This document shows positions 53,331 to 64,000 of a stretch of 64,000 nucleotides of DNA, in pieces. The translations under genes were made by a program, and so were the position numbers. The number at the start of each line of letters is the position of its first letter. Position 1 is the first letter of the stretch. This stretch comes from Calliopsis andreniformis (Eukaryota; Arthropoda; Insecta; Hymenoptera; Andrenidae): positions 4,154,001 to 4,218,000 of the forward strand of contig NW_027480438.1 in assembly GCF_051401765.1 (NCBI RefSeq). Direction: 5' to 3'. A model generated the notes under the pieces. It was not told the DNA's origin. It worked only from the letters and a program-made list of their open reading frames with translations, and did not search any database.

Positions 53331-56300
53331 CCTCAACACTCAGTCCTCAATGTTCAAACCTCAATCCTCAATTCTCAATCTTCAATCCTCAATACTCAAT
53401 CCTCAATCCTCAAACCTCAATCTTCAATCCTCAATACTCAATCTTCAATTCTCAATTCTCAATCCTCAATCCTCAATCCTCAATCCTCAATCCTCAATCC
53501 TCAATCGTCAATATTCAATCCTCAATACTCAATCTTCAATCCTCAATACGCAATCCTCAATCCTCAATCCTCATTCTTCAATCCTCAATACCCAATCCTC
53601 AACCTTCAATCCTCAATCCTCAATCCTCAATCCTCGATCCTCAATCTTCAATCCTCAGTCCCAAATCCTCAATCTTCAATACTCACTCCTCAATCCTCAA
53701 TCTTCAATCCTCAATACTCAGTCTTCAATCCTCAATCCTCAATCCTCAACCTTCAATCCTCAATGTTCAATCCTCAATACCCAATCCTCAGTCTTCAATC
53801 CTCAATCCTCAATCCTCAATCGTCAGGCTTCAATGCTCAATACTCAATCTGCAATCCTCAATCCTCAATCCTCAATCCTCAATCCCCATTCGTCAACCCT
53901 CAATACCCAATCCTCAATCTTCAATCCTCAATCCTCAATTCTCAATTCTCAATCCTCAATCCTCAGACATCAAACATCAATATTCAACCATCAGTCCTCG
54001 TCCTCAATCCACAACCCTCAATCCTCAACCCTCAACCTTCAATAATCAATATTCAATCTTCAATCCTCAATGCTCAATCCTCAATCCTCAATCCTCAATC
54101 CTCAATCTTCACTCCTCAATCCTCAATCCTCAATCCTCAATCCTCAACCTTGAGTCCTTAATACTCAATCTTCAATCCTCAATCCTCAATCCTCAATGTT
54201 CAATGCTCAATCCTCAATTATCAATCTTCAATCCTCAATTCTCAATCTTCGATCCTCAATCTTGAATCCTCAGTCCCCAATCCTCAATCTTCTATCCTCA
54301 ATCCTCAATCCGCCCATCTTCAATCCTCAATACTCAATCTGCAATCCTCAATCCTCAATCCTCCATCCTCAACCCTCAATCGTCAAGCGTCAATCCTCAA
54401 TCCTCAATCCTCAATCCTCAATCTTCAATCCTCAATCCTCAATCGTCAATCCTCAATCCTCAGACCTCAAACAGCAATACTCAACCCTCAGTCCTCGTCC
54501 TCAATCCACAACCATCAATCCTCAATCTTCAAGATTCAATCATCAATATTCAATCTTCAGTCCTCAATCCTCAATCCTCAATACTCAATCCTCAATCCTC
54601 AATGTTCAATCCGCAATACCCAATCCTCAATCTTCAATCCTCAGTCCTCAATCCTCAATCCTCAATCCTCAATCCTCAATCTTCAATCCTCAATACTCAA
54701 TCTTCAACCCTCAATCCACAATCCTCAATCCTCAATCCTCATTGTTCAATCCTCAACACCCAATCCTCAATCTTCAATCCTCAATCCACAATCCTCAATT
54801 CTCAACCCTCAATCCTCAACCCTCAGACCTCAAACATCAATACTCAACCCTCAGTCCTCGTCCTCAATCCACAACAATCAATCCTCGATCCTCAATCTTC
54901 AATCATCAATATTCAATCTTCAATCCTCAATCCTCAATCCTCAATACTCAATCCTCTATCCTCAGTGTTCAATCCTCAATACCCAATCCTCAATCTTCAA
55001 TCCTCAATCCTCAATCCTCAATCCCCAGTCCTCAATCCTCAATCCTCAGTCCTCAAACCTCAATCTTCAATCCTCAATACTGAATCTTCAATCCTCAATC
55101 CTCAATCCTCGGTCCTCAATCCTCAATCGTCAATCTCCAATCCTGAATACTCAATCTTCAATCCTCAATCCTCAATCCTCAATCCTCAATCCTCAATCCT
55201 CATTCTTAAATCCTCAATACCCAATCCTAAATCTTCAATCCTGAATCCTCAATCCTAAATTCTCAATCCTCAATCCTCAGTCCTCAGTCCTCATACCTCA
55301 ATCCTCAAACCTCAGCCCTCATCCTCAATCCTGAATCCTCAATCCTCAATTCTCAATACTCAATTATCAATCCTCAGACAACAAACAGCAATACTCAAAC
55401 CTCAGTCCTCGTCCTCAATCCACAACCATCAATACTGAATCCTCAATCTTCAATCATCAATATTCAATCTTCAGTACTCAATCCTCAATCCTCAATACTC
55501 AACCCTCAATGTTCAATCCGCAATACCCAATCCTCAATCTTCAATCCTCAATCCTCAATCCTCAATTCTCAATCCTCAACCCTCAATCCTCTGATCTAAA
55601 ACAACAATACTCAATCCTCAGTCCTCGTCCTCAATCCGCAACCCTCAATCCACAATCCTCAATCTTCAATTCTCAATCCTCAATCTTCAATCCTCAAACC
55701 TCAATCCTCAATCCTCAATCCTCATTCTTCAACCCTCAATAACCAATCCTCAATCTTAAATCCTCTATCCTCAATTCGCAATCCTCAATCCTCAATCCTC
55801 AGGCCTCAAGTATCAATACTCAATCCTCAGTCCTCGTCCTCAATCCACAACCTTCAATCCTCAATCCACAATCTTCATTCATCAATATTCAGCCTTCAAT
55901 CCTCAATCCTCAATCGTCAATACTCAATCCTCAATGCTCAATGTTCAATCCTCAAAACCCAATCCTCAGTCTTCAATCCTCAATCCTCAATCCTCAATCC
56001 TCAATCCTCAATCCTCAATCCTCATCCTTCAATCCTCAATACCCAATCCTCAATCTTCAAACCTCAATCCTCAATCCTCAATTCTCAATCCTCAACCCTT
56101 AGCCCTCAGTCCTTAAACCTCAATCCTCAACCCTCAGCCCTCATCCTCAATCCTCAATCCTCAATCCTCAATCCTTAATCTTCAATCCTCAATACTCAAT
56201 CTTCAATCCTCAATCCTCAGACCTCAATGTTCAATCCTCAATGTTCAATCCTCAATACCCAATCCTCAATCTTCACTCCTCAATCCTCAATCCTCAATCC

Positions 56301-59300
56301 TCAATCCTCACTCCTCAATCCTCAATCCTCAGTCCTCAAACCACAATCCTGAATTCTCAATCTTCAGCCCTCAGTCCTCAACCATCAGTTGCCAATCCTC
56401 AATCCTCACTAGAATATCCCCAGTTCAGAGTTTTCCATACGCAATACTCAATCTGCAATCTTCAAATCTCTATCCACAAACATCAATTGTCATCACACAA
56501 CCCTCAACACTCAGTCCCCAATCCTCAACCTTCAACCCTCAATCCTCAACCCTCAATCCTCAATCCTCAATCTTCAATCCTCAATACTCAATCTTCAATC
56601 CTCAATCCTCAATCCTCAATCCTCAATTCTCAATCCTTAATCCTCAATCCTCAATCCTCAATCCTCAATCCTCAATACTCAATCCTCAATCCTCAATCCT
56701 CAATCTTCAATCCTCAATACTCAATCTTCAGTCCTCAATTCTCAATCTTCAATCCTCAATACTCAATCCTCAATCCTCAATCGTCAATCCTCAATACTCA
56801 ATCTTTAATCCTCAATCCTCAATCCTCAACCTTCAATCCTCAATCCTCTATCCTCAATCCTCTATCCTCTATCCTCAATCCTCAATCCTCAATCCTCAAT
56901 CCTCAATACTAAATATTCAATCCTCAATACTCAATCTTCAATCCTCAATCCTCAATCCTCAATCCTCACTCCTCATTCTTCAATCCTCAATACCCAATCC
57001 TCAATCTTCAATCCTCAAACCTCAATCCTCAATTCTCAATCCTCAATCCTCAATCCTCAATCCTCAATCCTCAATACTCAATCCTCAATCCTCAATCCTC
57101 AATCTTCAATCCTCAATACTCAATCTTCAGTCCTCAATTCTCAATACTCAATACTCAATAATCAGACCTCAACCATCAATACTGAACCCTCAGTCCTTGT
57201 CCTCAATCCACAACCCTCAATCCTCAATCCTCAATCTTCAATCATCAATATTCAATATTCAGTCCTCAATCCTCAATCCTCAATCCTCAATCCTCAATCC
57301 TCAATGTTCAATCCGCAATACCCAATCCTGAATCTTCAATCCTCAATCCTCAATCCTCAATCCCCAATCCTCAATCCTCAATCCTCAGTCCTCAAACCTC
57401 AATCCTGAATCCTCAATCCTGAAACCTCAATCTTCAGACCTCAGTCCTCAACAATCAGTTGTCAATTCTCAATCCTCAATAGAATATCATCAATTCACAG
57501 TTTTCAATACACAATACTCAATCTGCAATCTTTAAATCTCTATCCACAAACACCAATTCTTATCACTCAACCCTCAACTCTCAGTCCCCAAACCTCAATC
57601 TTCAATCCTCAACCCTCAATCCTCAATCCTCAATCATCAATCCTCAATCTTCAATACTCAATCCTCAATCCTCAATCCTCAACCCACAATCCTCAATCCT
57701 CTATCTTAAATCCTCAAACCTCAATCCTCAATCCACAATCCTCAATTCTCAATCTTCAATCCTCAATACTCAATCTTAAATCCTCAATCCTCAATCCTCA
57801 ATCCTCAATCCTCAATCCTCAATCCTCAATCCTCATCCTTCAATCCTCAATACCCAATCCTCAATCTTCAATCCTCAATCCTCAATCCTCAATTCTCAAT
57901 CCTCAACCCTCAGCCCTCAGTCCTTAAACCTCAATCCTCAACCCTCAGCCCTCATCCTCAATCCTCAATCCTCAATCCTCAATCCTTAATCTTCACTCCT
58001 CAATCCTCAATCCTCAATCCTCAATCCTCAAACCTCAGTCCTCAATACTAAATATTCAATCCTCAATACTCAGTCTTCAATCCTCAATCCTCAATCCTCA
58101 ATCCTCACTCCTCATTCTTCAATCCTCAATACCCAATCCTCAATCTTCAATCCTCAAACCTCAATCCTCAATTCTCAATCCTCAATCCTCAATCCTCAAT
58201 CCACAATCCTCAATACTCAATCCTCAATCCTCAATCCTCAATCTTCAATCCTCAATACTCAATCTTCAGTCCTCAACTCTCAATACTAAATACTCAATAA
58301 TCAGACCTCAACCATCAATACTGAACCCTCAGTCCTTGTCCTCAATCCACAACCCTCAATCCTCAATCCTCAATCTTCAATCATCAATATTCAATATTCA
58401 GTCCTCAATCCTCAATCCTCAATCCTCAATCCTCCATCCTCAATGTTCAATCCGCAATACCCAATCATGAATCTTCAATCCTCAATCCTCAATCCTCAAT
58501 CCCCAATCCTCAATCCTCAATCCTCAGTCCTCAAACCTCAATCCTGAATCCTCAATCCTGAATCCTCAATCTTCAGACCTCAGTCCTCAACAATCAGTTG
58601 TCAATTCTCAATCCTCAATAGAATATCATCAATTCACAGTTTTCAATACACAATACTCAATCTGCAATCTTTAAATCTCTATCCACAAACACCAATTCTT
58701 ATCACTCAACCCTCAGCTCTCAGTCCCCAAACCTCAATCTTCAATCCTCAACCCTCAATCCTCAATCCTCAACCATCAATCCTCAATCTTCAATACTCAA
58801 TCCTCAATCCTCAATCCTCAACCCACAATCCTCAATCCTCTATCTTAAATCCTCAAACCTCAATCCTCAATCCACAATCCTCAATTCTCAATCTTCAATC
58901 CTCAATACTCAATCTTAAATCCTCAATCCTCAATCCTCAATCCTCAATCCTCAATCCTCAATCCTCAATCCTCATCCTTCAATCCTCAATACCCAATCCT
59001 CAATCTTCAATCCTCAATCCTCAATCCTCAATTCTCAATCCTCAACCCTCAGCCCTCAGTCCTTAAACCTCAATCCTCAACCCTCAGCCCTCATCCTCAA
59101 TCCTCAATCCTCAATCCTCAATCCTTAATCTTCACTCCTCAATCCTCAATCCTCAATCCTCAATCCTCAAACCTCAGTCCTCAATACTAAATATTCAATC
59201 CTCAATACTCAGTCTTCAATCCTCAATCCTCAATCCTCAATCCTCACTCCTCATTCTTCAATCCTCAATACCCAATCCTCAATCTTCAATCCTCAAACCT

Positions 59301-60622
59301 CAATCCTCAATTCTCAATCCTCAATCCTCAATCCTCAATCCACAATCCTCAATACTCAATCCTCAATACTCAATCCTCAATCCTCAATCCTCAATCTTCA
59401 ATCCTCAATACTCAATCTTCAGTCCTCAACTCTCAATACTAAATACTCAATAATCAGACCTCAACCATCAATACTGAACCCTCAGTCCTTGTCCTCAATC
59501 CACAACCCTCAATCCTCAATCCTCAATCTTCAATCATCAATATTCAATATTCAGTCCTCAATCCTCAATCCTCAATCCTCAATCCTCAATCCTCAATGTT
59601 CAATCCGCAATACCCAATCATGAATCTTCAATCCTCAATCCTCAATCCTCAATCCCCAATCCTCAATCCTCAATCCTCAGTCCTCAAACCTCAATCCTGA
59701 ATCCTCAATCCTGAATCCTCAATCTTCAGACCTCAGTCCTCAACAATCAGTTGTCAATTCTCAATCCTCAATAGAATATCATCAATTCACAGTTTTCAAT
59801 ACACAATACTCAATCTGCAATCTTTAAATCTCTATCCACAAACACCAATTCTTATCACTCAACCCTCAACTCTCAGTCCCCAAACCTCAATCTTCAATCC
59901 TCAACCCTCAATCCTCAATCCTCAATCATCAATCCTCAATCTTCAATACTCAATCCTCAATCCTCAATCCTCAACCCTCAATCCTCAATCCTCTATCTTA
60001 AATCCTCAAACCTCAATCCTCAATCCACAATCCTCAATTCTCAATCTTCAATCCTCAATACTCAATCTTAAATCCTCAATCCTCAATCCTCAATCCTCAA
60101 TCCTCAATCCTCAATCCTCAATCCTCATCCTTCAATCCTCAATACCCAATCCTCAATCTTCAATCCTCAATCCTCAATCCTCAATTCTCAATCCTCAACC
60201 CTCAGCCCTCAGTCCTTAAACCTCAATCCTCAACCCTCAGCCCTCATCCTCAATCCTCAATCCTCAATCCTCAATCCTTAATCTTCACTCCTCAATCCTC
60301 AATCCTCAATCCTCGATCCTCAAACCTCAGTCCTCAAACCACAATCCTGAATCCTCAATCCTGAATCCTCAATCTTCAGCCCTCAGTCCTCAACAATCAC
60401 TTGTCAATCCTCAATCCTCACTAGAATATCCTCAGTTCAGAGCTTTCCATACGCAATACTCAATCTGCGATCTCCAAATCTCTATCCACAAACATCAATT
60501 CTCATCACTCAACCCTCAACACTCAGTCCCCAATCCTCAATCTTCAATCCTCAATACTCAATCTTCAATCCTAAATCCTCAACCCTCAATCCTCAGTCCT
60601 CAAACCTCAATTCTGAATCCTC
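53321..60622 (+). repeat. Block C, third copy of the 7.2-kb HOR
   Basis: Block C begins with about 75 bp from the tail of D and then repeats block B at offset 7302. CGTCAGGCTT is at 53821, i at 56409, h at 57479, 58618 and 59771, and i' at 60421. It carries a private T at 54528 (C at 47226 and 36087) and shares G at 54744 with B. Reading frames through the block translate identically to those in B wherever I compared them, so identity is very high. Its right end passes into D' exactly as A passes into D. Confidence 0.88.
56905..60334 (+). repeat. Three-copy 1.14-kb tandem inside block C
   Basis: This is the block C counterpart of the 1139/1139/1153-bp tandem, at offset 18441 from block A, with the same unequal third copy. 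Confidence 0.86.
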
Positions 60623-63600
60623 GATCCTGAATCCTCAATCTCCAGCCCTCAGTCCTGAACAATCAGGAGACAATTCTCAATCCTCAATAGAATATCCTCA
60701 ATTCACAGTTTTCAATACTCAATACTCAATCTGCAATCTTCAAATCTCTATCCACAAACATCAATTCTCGTCACTCAACACTCAGCACTCAGTCCTCAAT
60801 GTTCAATCATGAATCCTCAATCCTCAATCTTCAATCCTCAATACTTAATCTTAAATCCTCAATCCTCAACCTTCAATACCCAATCCTCAATCTTCAATCC
60901 TCAATCCTCAATCCTCAATTCTCAATCCTCAATCCTCAACCCTCAATCCTCAATCCTCAATCCTCAATCCTCAACCCTCAATCGTCAGTCTTCAAACCTC
61001 AATATTCAATCTTCAATCGTCAATCCTCAATCCTCAATCCTCAATCCTCAATCCTCAGACCTCAAACATCAATACCCAACCCTCAGTCCTCGTCCTCAAT
61101 CCGCAACACTCAATCCTCAATCCTCAATCTTCAATCATCAATATTCAATCTTCAATACTCAATCCTCAATCCTCAATCCTCAATCCTCAATCCTCAATCC
61201 TCAATGTTCAATCCTCGATACCCAATCCTCAATCTTCAATCCTCAATACTCAATCTTCAATCCTCAATCCTCAATCCTCAATCCTCAGTCCTCAAACCTC
61301 AATTGTGAATCCTCGATCCTGAATCCTCAATCTCCAGACCTCAGTCCTGAACAATCAGGTGACAATCCTCAATCCTCAATAGAATATCCTCAATTCACAG
61401 TTTTCAATACTCAATACTCAATCTGCAGTCTTCAAATCTCTATCCACAGACATCAATTCTCATCACACAACACTCAACACTCAGTCCTCAATGTTCAATC
61501 CTCAATCCTCAATTCTCAATCTTCAATCCTCAATACTCAATCTTAAATCCTCAATCCTCAACCCTGAATACCCAATCCTCAATCTTCAATCCTCAATCCT
61601 CAATCCTCAATTCTCAATCCTCAATCCTCAACCCTCAATCCTCAATCCTCAATCCTCAATTCTCAACCCTCAATCGTCAGTCTTCAAACCTCAATATTCA
61701 ATCTTCAATCGTCAATCCTCAATCCTCAATCCTCAATCCTCATCCTTCATTCCTCAATACCCAATCCTCAATCTTCAATCCTGAATCCTCAGTCCTCAAA
61801 TCTCAATCCTCAATCCTCAGTCCTCAGTCCTTAAACCTCAATCCTCAGCCCTCAGCCCTCATTCTCAATCCTCAATCCTCAATCCTCAATCCTCAATCTT
61901 CAATCCTCAATACTCAATCTTCAATCCTCAATCCTCAATCCTCAGTCCTCAAACCTCAATTCTGAATCCTCAATCCTGAATCCTCAATCTTCAGCCCTCA
62001 GTCCTCAACAATCAGGTGACAATCCTCAATCCTTAATAGAATATCCTCAATTCACAGTTTTCAATACTCAATACTCAATCTGCAATCTTCAAATCACTAT
62101 CCACAAACATCAATTCTCATCACTCAACCCTCAACACTCAGTCCTCAATGTTCAATCCTCAATCCTCAATTCTCAATCTTCAATCCTCAATACTCAATCT
62201 ATAATCCTCAATCCTCAATCCTCAATCTTCAATCCTCAATCCCCAATACTCAATCCTCAATCCTCAATCCTCAATCCTCAATCATCAATCCTCAGTCTTC
62301 AAACCTCAATACTCAATCTCCAATCCTCAATCCTCAATCCTCAATCCTCAATTCTCAATCCTCATCCTTCAATCCTCAATTCCCAATCCTCAATCTTCAA
62401 TCCTCAATCCTCAATCCTCAATTCTCAATCCTCAATCCTCAGTCCTCAGTCCTTAAACCTCAATCCTCAACCCTTAGTCCTCATCCTCAATCCTCAATCC
62501 TCAATCCTCAATCCTCAATCCTCAATCTTCAACCCTCAACACTCAGTCCTCAATGTTCAAACCTCAATCCTCAATTCTCAATCTTCAATCCTCAATACTC
62601 AATCTTCAATCCTGATTCCTCAATCCTCAATCCTCAATCCTCAATCCTCAATCCTCAGTCATCAATCCTCAATCTTCAATACTCAATCCTCAATCCTCAA
62701 TCCTCAATACTCAATCCTCAATCCTCAATCATCAATCCTCAATCTTCAATCCTCAATACTCAATCTTTAATCCTCAGTCCTCAATCCTCAATCTTCAATC
62801 TTCAATCCTCAACCCGCAATCCTCAATCCCCAATCCTCAATCCTCAGTCCTCAATCCGCAATATTCAATCCTCAATACTCAATCTTCAATCCTCAATCCT
62901 CAATCCTCAACCCTCAGTCCTCATTCTTCAATCCTCAATAACCAATCCTCAATCTTCAATCCTCATTCCTCAATCCTCAATTCTCAATCCTCAATCCTCA
63001 ATCCTCAGACCTCAAACATAAATACTCAACCCTCAGTCCTCGTCGTCAATCCGCAACACTCAATCCTCAATCCTCAATCTTCAATCATCAATATTCAATC
63101 TTCAATACTCAATCCTCAATCCTCAATCCTCAATCCTCAATCCTCAATCCTCAATGTTCAATCCTCGATACCCAATCCTCAATCTTCAATCCTCAATACT
63201 CAATCTTCAATCCTCAATCCTCAATCCTCAATCCTCAGTCCTCAAACCTCAATTCTGAATCCTCGATCCTGAATCCTCAATCTCCAGACCTCAGTCCTGA
63301 ACAATCAGGTGACAATCCTCAATCCTCAATAGAATATCCTCAATTCACAGTTTTCAATACTCAATACTCAATCTGCAGTCTTCAAATCTCTATCCACAGA
63401 CATCAATTCTCATCACACAACACACAACACTCAGTCCTCAATGTTCAATCCTCAATCCTCAATTCTCAATCTTCAATCCTCAATACTCAATCTTAAATCC
63501 TCAATCCTCAACCCTGAATACCCAATCCTCAATCTTCAATCCTCAATCCTCAATCCTCAATTCTCAATCCTCAATCCTCAACCCTCAATCCTCAATCCTC

Positions 63601-64000
63601 AATCCTCAATTCTCAACCCTCAATCGTCAGTCTTCAAACCTCAATATTCAATCTTCAATCGTCAATCCTCAATCCTCAATCCTCAATCCTCATCCTTCAT
63701 TCCTCAATACCCAATCCTCAATCTTCAATCCTGAATCCTCAGTCCTCAAATCTCAATCCTCAATCCTCAGTCCTCAGTCCTTAAACCTCAATCCTCAGCC
63801 CTCAGCCCTCATTCTCAATCCTCAATCCTCAATCCTCAATCCTCAATCTTCAATCCTCAATACTCAATCCTCAATCCTCAGTCCTCAAACCTCAATTCTG
63901 AATCCTCAATCCTGAATCCTCAATCTTCAGCCCTCAGTCCTCAACAATCAGGTGACAATCCTCAATCCTTAATAGAATATCCTCAATTCACAGTTTTCAA
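60623..64000 (+). repeat. Block D', truncated by the window end
   Basis: This block is colinear with block D at offset 18441: j 60687, k 61379, l 62036, k 63329 and l 63972. It includes the internal 1950-bp tandem and the 14-bp shortening in its second unit. The window stops where D would be at about 45559. If D' is complete, the next sequence should match either the D/B junction or whatever originally followed D. Confidence 0.87.

Larger units (their letters stand above)
1..64000 (+). repeat. Heptanucleotide satellite array, consensus CAATCCT
   Basis: The whole window is a head-to-tail array of a 7-bp unit CAATCCT and its one- or two-base variants. The commonest variants seen are CAATCTT, CAATACT, CAGTCCT, CAACCCT, CAAACCT, CAATTCT, CATTCTT, CAATGTT and CAATCCA. 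The + strand is strongly G-poor and no inverted block was seen. No unique-sequence island interrupts the array, and both edges are inside it. Variant heptamers occur in fixed orders that recur kilobases away, so the array has higher-order repeat structure rather than being a homogeneous microsatellite. By analogy with known simple-sequence satellites this is probably eukaryotic heterochromatin. Centromeric, subtelomeric or sex-chromosomal location cannot be told from the sequence, and I do not recognise the unit as a named satellite of a particular species. Confidence 0.97.

Noticed and set aside
1..64000. CRISPR array or prokaryotic short tandem repeats
   Set aside because: There are no unique spacers and no cas genes. 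Units are contiguous 7-mers over 64 kb, far beyond known bacterial heptamer repeats.
1..64000. Telomeric array
   Set aside because: The - strand unit GGATTGA is G-rich and 7 bp like some telomeres, but it matches no telomere repeat I know. The array is variant-rich with kilobase HORs, and neither edge shows a chromosome end. Subtelomeric position remains possible.
1..64000. Genes, tRNAs, rRNAs or transposable elements on the minus strand
   Set aside because: Minus-strand frames meet TGA every 21 bases. No stretch departs from heptamer register long enough to hold a structural RNA, terminal repeats or transposase sequence.
1..64000. CENP-B-box-like centromere motif
   Set aside because: I saw no stretch with the expected pattern of CpG-containing TTCG and CGGG elements. 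Centromeric identity cannot be claimed from sequence.

Overview
The window is one uninterrupted satellite-DNA array. From base 1 to base 64000 the + strand is built from a 7-bp unit, consensus CAATCCT (TCAATCC in another phase; ATTGAGG on the - strand), and from point variants of it such as CAATCTT, CAATACT, CAGTCCT, CAACCCT, CAAACCT, CAATTCT and CATTCTT. All units run in the same direction, G is rare on the + strand, and both window edges lie inside the array. I find no protein gene, RNA gene, mobile element, CRISPR array, promoter or terminator. The long + strand reading frames are a by-product of the repeat: 7 is not a multiple of 3, so all three forward frames encode the same cyclic heptapeptide (S-S-I-L-N-P-Q), while every minus-strand frame meets TGA every 21 bases. 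A simple-sequence array this long, with layered higher-order repeats, points to a eukaryotic heterochromatic or subtelomeric/pericentromeric satellite. The taxon cannot be assigned from this sequence.

The heptamers are ordered. Diverged but in-register stretches recur as landmarks. The main one, containing ATAGAATATCCTCAATTCAC or a close variant, occurs about 58 times in distinguishable subtypes, and reading the subtypes gives a map of the array. In 1-29.8 kb the best-preserved order is a-b-c-d-e-f-g with spacings 504, 1371, 594, 2053, 280, 224 and 1208 bp, a higher-order repeat (HOR) of 6234 bp. Layout: 1-504 leading satellite; 505-2480 an 853-bp tandem; 2481-8780 the complete 6.2-kb HOR cycle; 8781-15657 and 15658-22060 two tandem copies of a rearranged 6877-bp HOR (landmarks a-b-d-e-g-b-c), the second with a 482-bp deletion; 22061-24600 a landmark-poor 1459-bp tandem; 24601-29790 a return of the 6.2-kb order, colinear with 1.9-6.7 kb at offset 23118.

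29.8-34.9 kb is a mosaic transition. From about 34.95 kb the array consists of much larger and nearly identical blocks: A (34948-42180), D (42181-46090), B (to 53320), C (53321-60622) and D' (60623 to the window end). A+D was duplicated with an 11139-bp period, and the second A block was then duplicated again with a 7302-bp period across its own junction. Substitutions at 36303/47442/54744, 47226/54528 and 44377/62818 fit that order. Inside A, B and C is a three-copy 1139/1139/1153-bp tandem, and inside D a 1950-bp tandem. The window therefore records satellite growth by unequal exchange at several nested scales (7 bp, 237 bp, 0.85-1.5 kb, 2 kb, 6-7 kb, 11 kb).
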